Positions 1 to 6,893 of a stretch of DNA of 13,979 nt are shown in pieces. Source of the DNA: an uncultured Clostridia bacterium (GTDB lineage Bacteria > Bacillota > Clostridia > Acetivibrionales > CALMWN01); NCBI GenBank assembly GCA_937873555.1, contig CALMWN010000374.1, forward strand, positions 1 to 13,979. The letters run 5' to 3'. Positions within the stretch are counted from its first letter, which is position 1. Each line of letters begins with the position of its first letter. The notes beneath the pieces were generated by a model that was given only the letters and a program-made list of their open reading frames with translations, was not told where the DNA came from and made no database searches. A program made the position numbers and the translations under genes.

Positions 1-36
1 GAATTAGAATAAAGTAATTCAATATAAAGGAATTCC

Positions 37-603
37 ATGATGAATGATGTAATTGAGAAAATTGAGATGAACCCTGTTATCGCTGCCGTAAGGAAAGAAG
101 CCGATATTGAGGCGGCCGTCCAATCACAGGTAACTACAGTTTTTTTGCTGCATGCAGATATTTTCAATATCAAAAGGCTTGTCGAGAAAGTAAAAAGCCA
201 TGAAAAGAACGTTTTTGTGCATATAGATTTTCTTGAAGGCCTTGGCAAGGACGAAAAGGCTATTGAATACATAACGGAGGTCATTGCCCCCAACGGTATA
301 ATCAGCACCAAAAGCGGCAATATAAAATTTGTGAAGGACAGGGGGATGTTTGCCATACAGAGGTTTTTTCTGGTGGACAGCCTGTCATATGAAACAACTA
401 TAAAGACAGTGAACAATGTCAAACCAGATATGATAGAAATCATGCCTGCCGTGATGCCGGGTGTAATAAAAAGAATATGCAGGGAGGTCTCGCTGCCTGT
501 CATTGCCGGTGGACTGATTAGCACAAAGGAAGATATAATTGAAATACTGAAGTCCGGTGCTATCGGAGCCTCAACCGGCAGCAAGGAGCTTTGGGTATTG
601 TAA
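37..603 (+). CDS. glpP: GlpP-type glycerol-3-phosphate responsive antiterminator
   Basis: This 188-aa protein matches the G3P_antiterm family throughout: an N-terminal NPVIAAVRKE segment, a central VFVHIDFLEGLGKD segment, IISTKSGNIKFVK, DMIEIMPAVMPGVIKR and a C-terminal PVIAGGLISTKEDI stretch ending in a short GASTGS loop. In Bacillus GlpP binds the leader RNA of glycerol genes when glycerol-3-phosphate is present and stops transcription ending at an intrinsic terminator. It is a soluble TIM-barrel-like protein and the length is normal. An AAAGGAA ribosome site lies at 26-32, so either of the adjacent ATG codons (37 or 40) could be used. The gene sits 128 bp before a GlpA-like oxidoreductase whose leader carries a terminator (666-716), its probable target. 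The family call is firm; the target is inferred from position. Confidence 0.92.
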   Translation: MMNDVIEKIEMNPVIAAVRKEADIEAAVQSQVTTVFLLHADIFNIKRLVEKVKSHEKNVFVHIDFLEGLGKDEKAIEYITEVIAPNGIISTKSGNIKFVKDRGMFAIQRFFLVDSLSYETTIKTVNNVKPDMIEIMPAVMPGVIKRICREVSLPVIAGGLISTKEDIIEILKSGAIGASTGSKELWVL

Positions 604-665
604 TATTACTGCTGATGTAGTAAACTTAAGATAAATTCAATATAATAAATGTGTGGAGAATTGGA

Positions 666-716
666 GTCACATTGAAACACAGGGATATAAGTCCCTTGTT
701 TTGTGTGGCTTTTTTT
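666..716 (+). terminator. Leader intrinsic terminator, candidate GlpP antitermination target
   Basis: The outer stem GTCACA (666-671) pairs with TGTGGC (704-709, one G-U). It continues through an AAAC/GTTT-type segment to an inner GGGA/TCCC stem with a TATAAG loop, then runs into seven T residues (710-716). The U tract ends only 15 bp before the next annotated start, so the structure lies in the untranslated leader of the GlpA-like gene rather than only closing glpP. A leader terminator beside glpP is the arrangement expected for GlpP control. The hairpin is seen directly; regulation by GlpP is inference. Confidence 0.72.
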
Positions 717-731
717 ATTGGAATGGAGTGA

Positions 732-2171
732 ATGGATTTGATATATGATGTTGCAGTTATAGGTGCCGGTGTTACAGGTTCGTTTATAGCCAGGGAGCTG
801 TCAAAATACGAGCTTGATATCTGCGTCCTTGAAAAGGAAGAGGATGTGGGATTGGGGGCCAGCAGTGCTAACAGCGGGATTGTCCATGCGGGCTTCGATG
901 CGGAACCGGGCAGTCTGAAGGCAAGGCTGAATGTATGCGGAAATGAAATGATGGAGCAGATTGCCAAAGAATTGGAAGTTCCTTTTATAAGGAACGGCTC
1001 ACTGGTGATCGCATTCAGTGAAGAGGATATGGACAAAATCAAGGAGTTGTATCAAAGAGGCCTGGCAAATGGTGTGGAGGATATGCAAATAGTGGACAGT
1101 CTCCGTTTGAGAGAAGTGGAGCCCAATATAACGGAAAATGCCGTGGGGGCATTGTACGCATCCACTGCGGGAATAATTTGTCCCTATGAACTTACATTGA
1201 GTGCAATGGAGAATGCGGTTGCAAACGGAGCGGTCCTCATGTGCGGATGTGAGGTCAGGGGAATAACAAAGGAAAATGCCGGATTCCGTATTTTCACTAC
1301 TAGAGGTGAAATAGAAGCCCGGCATATTGTCAATGCTGCAGGGGTTTATTCGGATTCCGTTTCATCCATGGTGGGAGAAACCGATTTCAGCATCACTCCC
1401 CGGAAGGGGGAATACCTGCTGATGGACAAAACACAGGGAAAGACTGTTAACTCGGTTATATTCCAGGTGCCTTCAAAGATGGGAAAGGGTATACTGGTCA
1501 GCCCTACGGTTGACGGCAACTTGCTCATAGGCCCGTCTGCAACGGATATTGAAGACAGGAGCGATGATTCGACCAGCCGCGGGGGATTGAACCAGGTTAT
1601 ACAGGGCGCATTAAAATCAGTACCCTCAATCAACACACGAGAAGTAATAACCTCATTTGCAGGAATCAGGGCGACACCCTCCACAGGTGATTTTATTATT
1701 GAGGAACACAGCAGGGTAAAAGGTTTCATAAATGTTGCAGGTATTGAATCTCCGGGCTTGACTTCAGCGCCAGCAATAGCTGTAATGGTAACCGGAATTT
1801 TGGGAAAGTGCGGCCTCAAGCTTGAGGTAAAAAGTTCTTTCAATCCTCACAGAAGCCATATCAAACGCTTCAGCGAGTTGAATGAGAGTGAAAAAATGCA
1901 GGCAATTAAAGCAAACCCGGGTTATGGGCATGTAGTATGCAGGTGTGAAAAGGTGACCGAGGGTGAGATAATTGATGCCATTAGAAGGCCTACAGGAGCC
2001 AGATCTCTGGATGGAGTAAAAAGAAGGACCAGAGCGGGTATGGGCAGGTGCCAGGGAGGCTTCTGCACACCCAGGATTGCGGAGTTGTTGTCAAGAGAAC
2101 TGGGAATTCCAATGGAAGAAGTGACGAAAATGGGTGGGAACTCAAGGATTCTTATTGGTAGGACCAAATAA
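732..2171 (+). CDS. GlpA-like FAD-dependent glycerol-3-phosphate dehydrogenase with C-terminal [2Fe-2S]-type domain
   Basis: This 479-aa soluble flavoprotein opens with a Rossmann FAD motif, GAGVTG, at residues 11-16. A DAO-type oxidoreductase body follows, with ASSANSGIVHAGFD and, near residue 330, the GIRATPSTGDFIIEE stretch. The C-terminus is a BFD-like domain whose Cys403, Cys405, Cys440 and Cys445 (CxC...Cx4C) should bind a [2Fe-2S] cluster. The architecture fits anaerobic glycerol-3-phosphate dehydrogenase subunit A-like proteins, which oxidise glycerol-3-phosphate to dihydroxyacetone phosphate; a related 2-hydroxyacid oxidase role cannot be excluded. The GGAGTGA site at 725-731 abuts ATG 732 but is well spaced for TTG 738, which I consider the more likely start. 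The next gene begins 14 bp downstream, so the two are probably co-transcribed, with the 666-716 terminator in their leader. Confidence 0.88.
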   Translation: MDLIYDVAVIGAGVTGSFIARELSKYELDICVLEKEEDVGLGASSANSGIVHAGFDAEPGSLKARLNVCGNEMMEQIAKELEVPFIRNGSLVIAFSEEDMDKIKELYQRGLANGVEDMQIVDSLRLREVEPNITENAVGALYASTAGIICPYELTLSAMENAVANGAVLMCGCEVRGITKENAGFRIFTTRGEIEARHIVNAAGVYSDSVSSMVGETDFSITPRKGEYLLMDKTQGKTVNSVIFQVPSKMGKGILVSPTVDGNLLIGPSATDIEDRSDDSTSRGGLNQVIQGALKSVPSINTREVITSFAGIRATPSTGDFIIEEHSRVKGFINVAGIESPGLTSAPAIAVMVTGILGKCGLKLEVKSSFNPHRSHIKRFSELNESEKMQAIKANPGYGHVVCRCEKVTEGEIIDAIRRPTGARSLDGVKRRTRAGMGRCQGGFCTPRIAELLSRELGIPMEEVTKMGGNSRILIGRTK

Positions 2172-2185
2172 CGGAGGGCGGAATA

Positions 2186-3460
2186 ATGGACAATATTGAC
2201 GTGGCTGTCATAGGTGGAGGCCCCGCGGGGCTTGCAGCTGCAATAGAAGCAAAAAAACAGGGTGCAGAAAATGTGCTGGTGATAGAGCGTGATGCAGAAA
2301 TGGGTGGAATCCTTCAACAGTGCATACACAGCGGTTTCGGGCTGCATATTTTCGGTGAGGAGCTTACAGGGCCTGAATATGCCTGGAGATTCATACAGCA
2401 GGCAGAAGACCTGGGAATCAAATTCATGCTCGATACCATGGTGCTTGAAATTGAACAGGATAAGACCATAACAGCTGTAAACAGCAGTGACGGACTTTTT
2501 AAACTAAGACCCAAAGCGGTTGTGCTGGGAATGGGCTGCAGGGAAAGGTCCAGAGGTGCCCTGAACATACCGGGTACCAGGCCGGCAGGAATTTTTACGG
2601 CAGGAACCGCACAGAAATTTGTCAATATAAACGGATATCTTCCAGGCAAAAAGGTTGTAATACTCGGCTCAGGGGATATCGGGCTGATTATGGCACGCCG
2701 TATGACTCTTGAGGGTGCAGAGGTCAAAATGGTATGCGAGATTCTCCCATACTCCGGAGGACTCATGCGAAATATTGTGCAATGCCTTGAAGATTTCAAC
2801 ATACCTTTAAAATTAAAGTATACAGTTGCACAGATACATGGAAAGGAAAGGCTGGAGGGTGTGACGGTGGCGGAAGTGGATGAGAACCTGAAGCCCAAGC
2901 CTGAGACATTCCAGTATGTTGAATGTGACACACTTCTGCTTTCGGTAGGCCTGATACCTGAAAATGAATTGTCCAGGGAGGCCGGTATAAAAATTGACCC
3001 TGTTACCTCGGGACCCATAGTGAACGAATCGATGGAGACCAGCGCAAGTGGAATATTCGCATGCGGCAATGTCGTGCATGTCCATGACCTTGTGGACTAC
3101 GTAACCGAAGAAAGCCGGCTGGCTGGAAGGTGCGCAGCAATTTATGCAAATAGAGGGGATAATGCCGGCAAAAGCATCGAAAGCATAAAAACATCGGCCG
3201 GCAGTGGGATAAGGTATGTAGTACCTCACTTTATACGCAGGGAATTTGTTCAAAAGGAGAGCAAGCTGTTTTTCAGGACGGCTGATGTGTACAGAAATGT
3301 CGAGATAGTGGTAAAAGCAGGTGAAGAGGTGGTTTTTTCAGTAAGGAAGACAAAGGTTTCACCTGGAGAAATGGAGAGCATCAGGGTGGCGGATAAACTG
3401 CTGGATAAGATAGGGGACAGCAGGGATATTATGGTTGAAATCCGAAAGACGACTGCATAG
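2186..3460 (+). CDS. NAD(P)/FAD-dependent oxidoreductase, partner of the GlpA-like dehydrogenase
   Basis: This 424-aa protein belongs to the pyridine nucleotide-disulfide oxidoreductase fold. The first nucleotide motif, GGGPAG, is at residues 10-15. The second, GSGDIG, is at 161-166 in VVILGSGDIG and marks the NAD(P) domain. The FAD C-terminal signature ACGNVVHVHDLVDYV starts near residue 292. A CIHSGFGLHIFGEELTGPEYA segment follows the first motif, as in proteins encoded beside GlpA-like enzymes and DUF1667. It probably passes electrons between the [2Fe-2S] flavoprotein and NAD(H). GGAGG at 2173-2177 is 8 bp before ATG 2186, which fixes the start. The gene lies 14 bp after the GlpA-like gene. 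The fold is certain; the physiological electron partner is inferred from context. Confidence 0.88.
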   Translation: MDNIDVAVIGGGPAGLAAAIEAKKQGAENVLVIERDAEMGGILQQCIHSGFGLHIFGEELTGPEYAWRFIQQAEDLGIKFMLDTMVLEIEQDKTITAVNSSDGLFKLRPKAVVLGMGCRERSRGALNIPGTRPAGIFTAGTAQKFVNINGYLPGKKVVILGSGDIGLIMARRMTLEGAEVKMVCEILPYSGGLMRNIVQCLEDFNIPLKLKYTVAQIHGKERLEGVTVAEVDENLKPKPETFQYVECDTLLLSVGLIPENELSREAGIKIDPVTSGPIVNESMETSASGIFACGNVVHVHDLVDYVTEESRLAGRCAAIYANRGDNAGKSIESIKTSAGSGIRYVVPHFIRREFVQKESKLFFRTADVYRNVEIVVKAGEEVVFSVRKTKVSPGEMESIRVADKLLDKIGDSRDIMVEIRKTTA

Positions 3461-3484
3461 TTGTTTTAAATGGTTCACATCATA

Positions 3485-3493
3485 TGCTATAAT
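3485..3493 (+). promoter_or_regulatory. Extended -10 promoter element for the HAD phosphatase gene
   Basis: TGCTATAAT is a perfect TGnTATAAT extended -10. No good -35 is seen at 16-18 bp; TTTTAA at 3464-3469 is the nearest, 18 bp upstream. It lies about 106 bp before the ATG at 3599, so the phosphatase and DUF1667 genes may have their own transcript as well as read-through from upstream. Confidence 0.45.
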
Positions 3494-3505
3494 TATAAAG
3501 ATTGG

Positions 3506-3532
3506 ACTGCAAACCTAATCAAGGGGTGCAGT
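3506..3532 (+). repeat. Leader inverted repeat without a U tract
   Basis: ACTGCA (3506-3511) and TGCAGT (3527-3532) are perfect complements around a 15-nt loop, just downstream of the extended -10. The structure would sit near the 5' end of the phosphatase mRNA. There is no run of T, so it is not an intrinsic terminator. It may be an mRNA leader stem or a protein site; function unknown. Confidence 0.3.
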
Positions 3533-3598
3533 TGGGGTAAAATATTTAAATATAAAAATTTTTGCAAATAGGATGAATTTTATTAACCGGGGGGCAAT

Positions 3599-4390
3599 AT
3601 GAACAACAACTTTGAAGCTTTAAAGAACAAAAAACTGTTCGTACTTGATATGGATGGGACATTTTATTTGGGAAACAGGCTTTTTGAAGGCTCACTTGAT
3701 TTTATAGCCAAAATAAGGGCTACCGGCCGGGAGTTCCTTTTTTTCACAAACAATGCATCGAAAACACCGGAATTTTATATTAAAAAGCTTGAAGGCATGG
3801 GCTGCGCAATAGTGAGAAAAAATATCGCAACGGCGGGGGATGTCACAATAAAATACCTCCTGGAAAACCGATCTGCAAAAAGGGTATATCTGGTCGGAAC
3901 AGAGCTCCTGGAGAGCAGCTTTAAAGCTTCCGGAATAAATCTTGTGCAGGAAAATCCGGATATAGTTGTGACGAGCTTTGACACCACATTAACCTATGAA
4001 AAGCTTTCAAAGGCGTGTAAATATATCAGGGAAGGTGCTGAATTCATGGCTACACATATGGATATCAACTGTCCTACTGAAGACGGTTTCATACCTGACA
4101 GTGGAGCCATATGTGCTCTCATAACGGCATCTACAGGTGTCAAGCCGAGGTTCTTCGGAAAGCCCTTCAGCGAAACAGTCGATATAATCAGCAGCATGAC
4201 CGGGTATAGTAAGGATGAGATGGCTATAATCGGAGACAGGCTATACACTGATATTGCACTCGGATATAAAAACGGTGTGACAAGTATTCTGGTACTTTCC
4301 GGAGAGACAAAGGAAAGTGATATCAGTGCCTCTGATATTGTGCCGGACTTTGTTTTTCCAAGACTTGCAGACATGATAGGTCTGCTGTAG
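3599..4390 (+). CDS. HAD-superfamily (NagD/PGP-like, subfamily IIA) phosphatase
   Basis: This 263-aa soluble hydrolase has all HAD motifs. Motif I is LDMDGT with nucleophile Asp17 and acid/base Asp19. Motif II is FFTNNASK. The motif III lysine is Lys188 in FFGKPF. Motif IV is IGDRLYTDIALG with Mg-binding Asp213 and Asp218. The IIA-type cap domain between motifs II and III and the GVTSILVLSGET tail match the NagD/4-nitrophenylphosphatase group, which hydrolyses small phosphate esters such as nucleotides, phosphoglycolate or glycerol-3-phosphate. Next to glycerol-3-phosphate oxidation genes, removal of a toxic triose or glycerol phosphate is a reasonable guess, but the substrate cannot be read from sequence. 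A run of six G (3589-3594) serves as ribosome site. An extended -10 lies upstream, and the DUF1667 gene follows 47 bp after the stop. Confidence 0.9.
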   Translation: MNNNFEALKNKKLFVLDMDGTFYLGNRLFEGSLDFIAKIRATGREFLFFTNNASKTPEFYIKKLEGMGCAIVRKNIATAGDVTIKYLLENRSAKRVYLVGTELLESSFKASGINLVQENPDIVVTSFDTTLTYEKLSKACKYIREGAEFMATHMDINCPTEDGFIPDSGAICALITASTGVKPRFFGKPFSETVDIISSMTGYSKDEMAIIGDRLYTDIALGYKNGVTSILVLSGETKESDISASDIVPDFVFPRLADMIGLL

Positions 4391-4437
4391 AAAATTGTTT
4401 GCGAATTTATATGCTGGCTTTATAAAGGATGATTATT

Positions 4438-4809
4438 ATGGTTGAAGAGAAAAATATGGTTTGCGTAGTGTGCCCGATAGGGTGCAGCTTAAAAGTCTTT
4501 ATGGATAACGGCAGGGTTATGTCGGTAGAAGGTAATACCTGCAATAGAGGTTATGACTATGCAGTTTCGGAGATGACCAACCCGTCCAGAGTACTGACCT
4601 CAACGGTGAAATTGAAAAATTCAAAAATTCAGATGCTTCCGGTGAAGACTGACAAGCCGGTCCCCAAAGGCCTGCTGTTTGAATGTATGAAGTTGATAAA
4701 CGCGGCAGAGGTTTCAGCGCCTGTTAAACCGGGAGATGTCATAATAGAAAACATCCTGGGTACAGGCGCTAACATAATAGCTACCCGGAATATAACCACT
4801 TCCGGTTAA
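4438..4809 (+). CDS. DUF1667 small four-cysteine protein
   Basis: This is a 123-aa protein if ATG 4438 is used. An in-frame ATG at 4429 directly abuts the AAAGG ribosome site (4424-4428), whereas 4438 is correctly spaced. Cys9, Cys12, Cys16 and Cys35 (CVVCPIGC ... GNTC) form a likely metal or Fe-S site. The NTCNRGYDYA, PSRVLTSTVKL and LPVKTDKPVPKGL segments are typical of DUF1667. This family occurs beside GlpA-like and NAD/FAD oxidoreductases and is presumed to be an electron-transfer or assembly partner, but no biochemical role is established. Here it ends the glycerol-3-phosphate cluster, separated from its presumed partners by the HAD phosphatase. No convincing intrinsic terminator follows; ATCTGA/TCAGAT (4818/4849) pairs but has no U tract. 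Confidence 0.85.
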   Translation: MVEEKNMVCVVCPIGCSLKVFMDNGRVMSVEGNTCNRGYDYAVSEMTNPSRVLTSTVKLKNSKIQMLPVKTDKPVPKGLLFECMKLINAAEVSAPVKPGDVIIENILGTGANIIATRNITTSG

Positions 4810-4889
4810 AGGCCGTAATCTGACTTTAAAGATTGGGGCCCCTCTGTTTCAGATGGAAATCAAATAAGTTCCCATTTGGAAAAAGTATG

Positions 4890-4917
4890 CACATTTTTAT
4901 GAATATCATCATATACT
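4890..4917 (+). promoter_or_regulatory. Possible sporulation-sigma promoter of sigK
   Basis: CATATACT at 4910-4917 matches six of eight bases of the SigE -10 consensus CATACAAT and also begins with the CATA of SigK promoters. An AC pair at 4891-4892 lies at SigK-like -35 spacing. It is 35-40 bp before the sigK start. In Bacillus, sigK is read by SigE and then SigK. The match is weak and rests on position as much as on sequence. Confidence 0.25.
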
Positions 4918-4951
4918 TATAAGGTAGCCTATTTTTAGGGGGTGCCTTTTT

Positions 4952-5356
4952 TTGCTGCCAATCCTTTTCTCAGCGCTAGCAGATGTTTTAGAAAACTTTT
5001 TTTTCCTTATAGGATACGTATCAAATGCAAATTCATTTCCATTACCGCTTTCACAAGAGGAAGAACAGATATATATCGATGAATATAGAAAAGGCAGTGA
5101 AGAAGCCAGAAATATACTGATAGAAAGGAATCTGAGACTCGTTGCACACATAGTTAAAAAATACAATTCATGCGGGAATGACTGCGATGACCTGATATCC
5201 ATCGGAACCATAGGACTTATAAAGGCTATTTCCACCTTCGACCATGAAAAGGGAACAAGGCTGGCGACCTATGCAGCAAGGTGTATTGAAAATGCCATCC
5301 TCTCACTGCGGAAACATTCAGGTACTCCCATCGCTACCCGCTTGTTGAAAGCATAG
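4952..5356 (+). CDS. sigK: RNA polymerase sigma-K, 5' segment (SpoIVCB-like), interrupted by a skin-type element
   Basis: Residues 1-113 (4952-5290) are the N-terminal half of the late mother-cell sigma factor. A hydrophobic pro-sequence (residues 1 to about 21) ends before Tyr22-Val, the position where Bacillus pro-SigK is cut. Region 2 follows, with NLRLVAHIVKKY, DLISIGTIGLIKAI and LATYAARCIE. After Glu113 the frame enters the inserted element and adds 21 unrelated residues before a stop at 5354, so the unrearranged product lacks regions 3 and 4. The start is TTG 4952, preceded by AGGGGG (4937-4942). The missing half is at 12175-12546. In Bacillus and Clostridioides difficile, sigK is rebuilt in the mother cell by excision of such an element, and that is the obvious reading here. 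Confidence 0.93.
   Translation: MLPILFSALADVLENFFFLIGYVSNANSFPLPLSQEEEQIYIDEYRKGSEEARNILIERNLRLVAHIVKKYNSCGNDCDDLISIGTIGLIKAISTFDHEKGTRLATYAARCIENAILSLRKHSGTPIATRLLKA
5281..5318 (+). other. Left attachment site (attL) of the skin-type element
   Basis: The sigK sequence TGTATTGAA ends at 5290. It is followed by the dinucleotide AA (5291-5292) and then the element's left terminal repeat TGCCAT-(5)-CACTGCGGAAACATT (5293-5318). The same repeat, inverted, ends the element at 12149-12174 and is followed by the same AA (12175-12176). Large serine recombinases cut with a 2-bp stagger, which fits an AA crossover. Confidence 0.85.
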
Positions 5357-5432
5357 AATGAAAAGAATCAGATAACCGAGTAATATAAAGCCTAAACTTG
5401 ATTTCCCAAAAACAATATGATAACATCTGCTT

Positions 5433-5449
5433 ATAAGTTGCAAACTTAT
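5433..5449 (+). promoter_or_regulatory. Palindromic operator candidate upstream of the ATPase gene
   Basis: ATAAGTT-GCA-AACTTAT is a perfect 7-bp inverted repeat around a 3-bp centre, 28 bp before the ATPase start. Its size and A/T-rich arms are typical of a dimeric repressor site. No separate regulator gene is recognised in the element. The repeat is seen directly; operator function is inferred. Confidence 0.4.
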
Positions 5450-5477
5450 GAGTTTGTAAATAGCGAGGTGATTATAC

Positions 5478-6872
5478 ATGTTTGTGGGAAGACAACAGGA
5501 ACTTAAAAAATTAAACATGATGTATGAAAGTGGACAATTTGAGTTTGCTGTAATATACGGCAGACGAAGAGTTGGCAAAACTACTCTCATTAAAGAATTC
5601 TGCAAAGGTAAAAAAGCTATTTACTTTATTGCCCGTGAAGCAAATGATTTGATTAATATAGAAAATTTCAGTACGGATGTTTTTGCTGTGACTTCAAAGG
5701 AATCAGAAGGAAATGTATATTTCTCAAATTGGGAAAAAGCCTTTGACTATATATACAAAATATCCCGTGATGAAAGAGTTATACTGGTTATTGACGAGTA
5801 TCCCTATCTCGCTCAAAGCAATAGGGCAATTTCATCAATTATACAAGCTCATATTGATATGAAACTTAAGGACAGCAAACTCTTTTTGATTCTTTGCGGT
5901 TCATCTATGAGCTTTATGGAATATCAGGTTTTAGGATATAAAAGTCCTTTGTATGGAAGACGAACTGCCCAGTTTAAAATCAAACCCTTTACTTATTATG
6001 AATCTGCCCTGCTTCTGAATGGTTTTAGTGCTGAGGAGCAAGCTGTACTATATGGAGTAACAGGGGGAGTTCCTGAATATCTGGCCAGAATCAGATTGAA
6101 TTTGAGTGTTAAGGAGAATATTGAGAATTTATTCCTAAGCGAATCCGGACACTTGTTTGAAGAACCTGTAAACCTTTTAAAGCAGGAATTAAGAGAACCT
6201 GCCACCTACAACGGGATTATTGCGGCTATTGCAAACGGAGCCTCAAAGCTTAATGAAATTGCTACAAAGAATGGTCTTGAAAGCAATAAATGTGCAAAAT
6301 ATATTTCTGCACTCATGGCATTAGGGATTATTAAAAAAGATAAGCCTCTGACAGAAGATGAAAGCCGGAAAAGTATTTATTTGCTGGATGATCAGATGTT
6401 CCGCTTCTGGTATAGGTTTATTCCCGGCAATATGAGCAGTATAGCAACAGGATTATCCGATATTGTATATGAAAAATCGATTGCTCCCCAGCTTCCAAAT
6501 TATATGGGGCTGATATTTGAACAGATTTCTACCCAGTACCTTATAAGGGAAAATGCGAAACTGTCATTGCCTTTTGTGTTTGGAAGGATAGGCAGGTGGT
6601 GGGGCAACAATCCCGAGAAGAAGCGACAGGAGGAATTTGATATTCTTGCCGTTTATGAGGATAGCGCTATTTTCGGAGAATGCAAATGGAAAAATGAGCC
6701 GACTGGTATCGGAGTTTTAAATGAACTGGTAGAAAAGAGTGGGCTTTTTAAACAATATAAAAGTAAGTATTACATGCTGTTTTCCAAATCAGGTTTTACT
6801 AAGGAACTGGAAGAAACTGCTGCAACGATGGGCAATGTGGGGTTTGTGGATTTGAAAAAGCTTTATGAGTAA
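5478..6872 (+). CDS. AAA ATPase (archaeal ATPase family) with C-terminal DUF234/PD-(D/E)xK-like domain
   Basis: This 464-aa protein starts with the family signature MFVGRQQELKKL. Walker A is GRRRVGKT (residues 28-35) and Walker B is VILVIDEYPYL with Asp106-Glu107. LILCGSSMSFM follows, and then YGVTGGVPEYL. A winged-helix-like middle (GASKLNEIATKNGL ... KCAKYISALMALGII) leads to a C-terminal domain with Asp388 (EFDILAVY) and Glu401-x-Lys403 (GECKWK), the pattern of a PD-(D/E)xK nuclease-like fold. The family is widespread on archaeal and bacterial accessory DNA, with no settled function. A GAGGTG ribosome site precedes ATG 5478. The next gene starts 21 bp after the stop, suggesting an operon. 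A defence or DNA-processing role is possible but not shown. Confidence 0.88.
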   Translation: MFVGRQQELKKLNMMYESGQFEFAVIYGRRRVGKTTLIKEFCKGKKAIYFIAREANDLINIENFSTDVFAVTSKESEGNVYFSNWEKAFDYIYKISRDERVILVIDEYPYLAQSNRAISSIIQAHIDMKLKDSKLFLILCGSSMSFMEYQVLGYKSPLYGRRTAQFKIKPFTYYESALLLNGFSAEEQAVLYGVTGGVPEYLARIRLNLSVKENIENLFLSESGHLFEEPVNLLKQELREPATYNGIIAAIANGASKLNEIATKNGLESNKCAKYISALMALGIIKKDKPLTEDESRKSIYLLDDQMFRFWYRFIPGNMSSIATGLSDIVYEKSIAPQLPNYMGLIFEQISTQYLIRENAKLSLPFVFGRIGRWWGNNPEKKRQEEFDILAVYEDSAIFGECKWKNEPTGIGVLNELVEKSGLFKQYKSKYYMLFSKSGFTKELEETAATMGNVGFVDLKKLYE

Positions 6873-6893
6873 TTATACTATGAGGATAAAAAA

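Noticed and set aside
2314..3253. Long antisense reading frames opposite the oxidoreductase genes
   Set aside because: They are mirror frames of well-recognised flavoprotein genes, lack ribosome sites and show no family resemblance.
4818..4854. ATCTGA/TCAGAT inverted repeat after the DUF1667 gene as a terminator
   Set aside because: The stem is only six base pairs with a 25-nt loop and no T run follows.
4952..5356. The sigK 5' fragment as a degraded pseudogene or a stand-alone short sigma factor
   Set aside because: The downstream half is intact, the two parts join in frame at a shared AA with element inverted repeats, and a recombinase lies between. Programmed interruption explains all of it.
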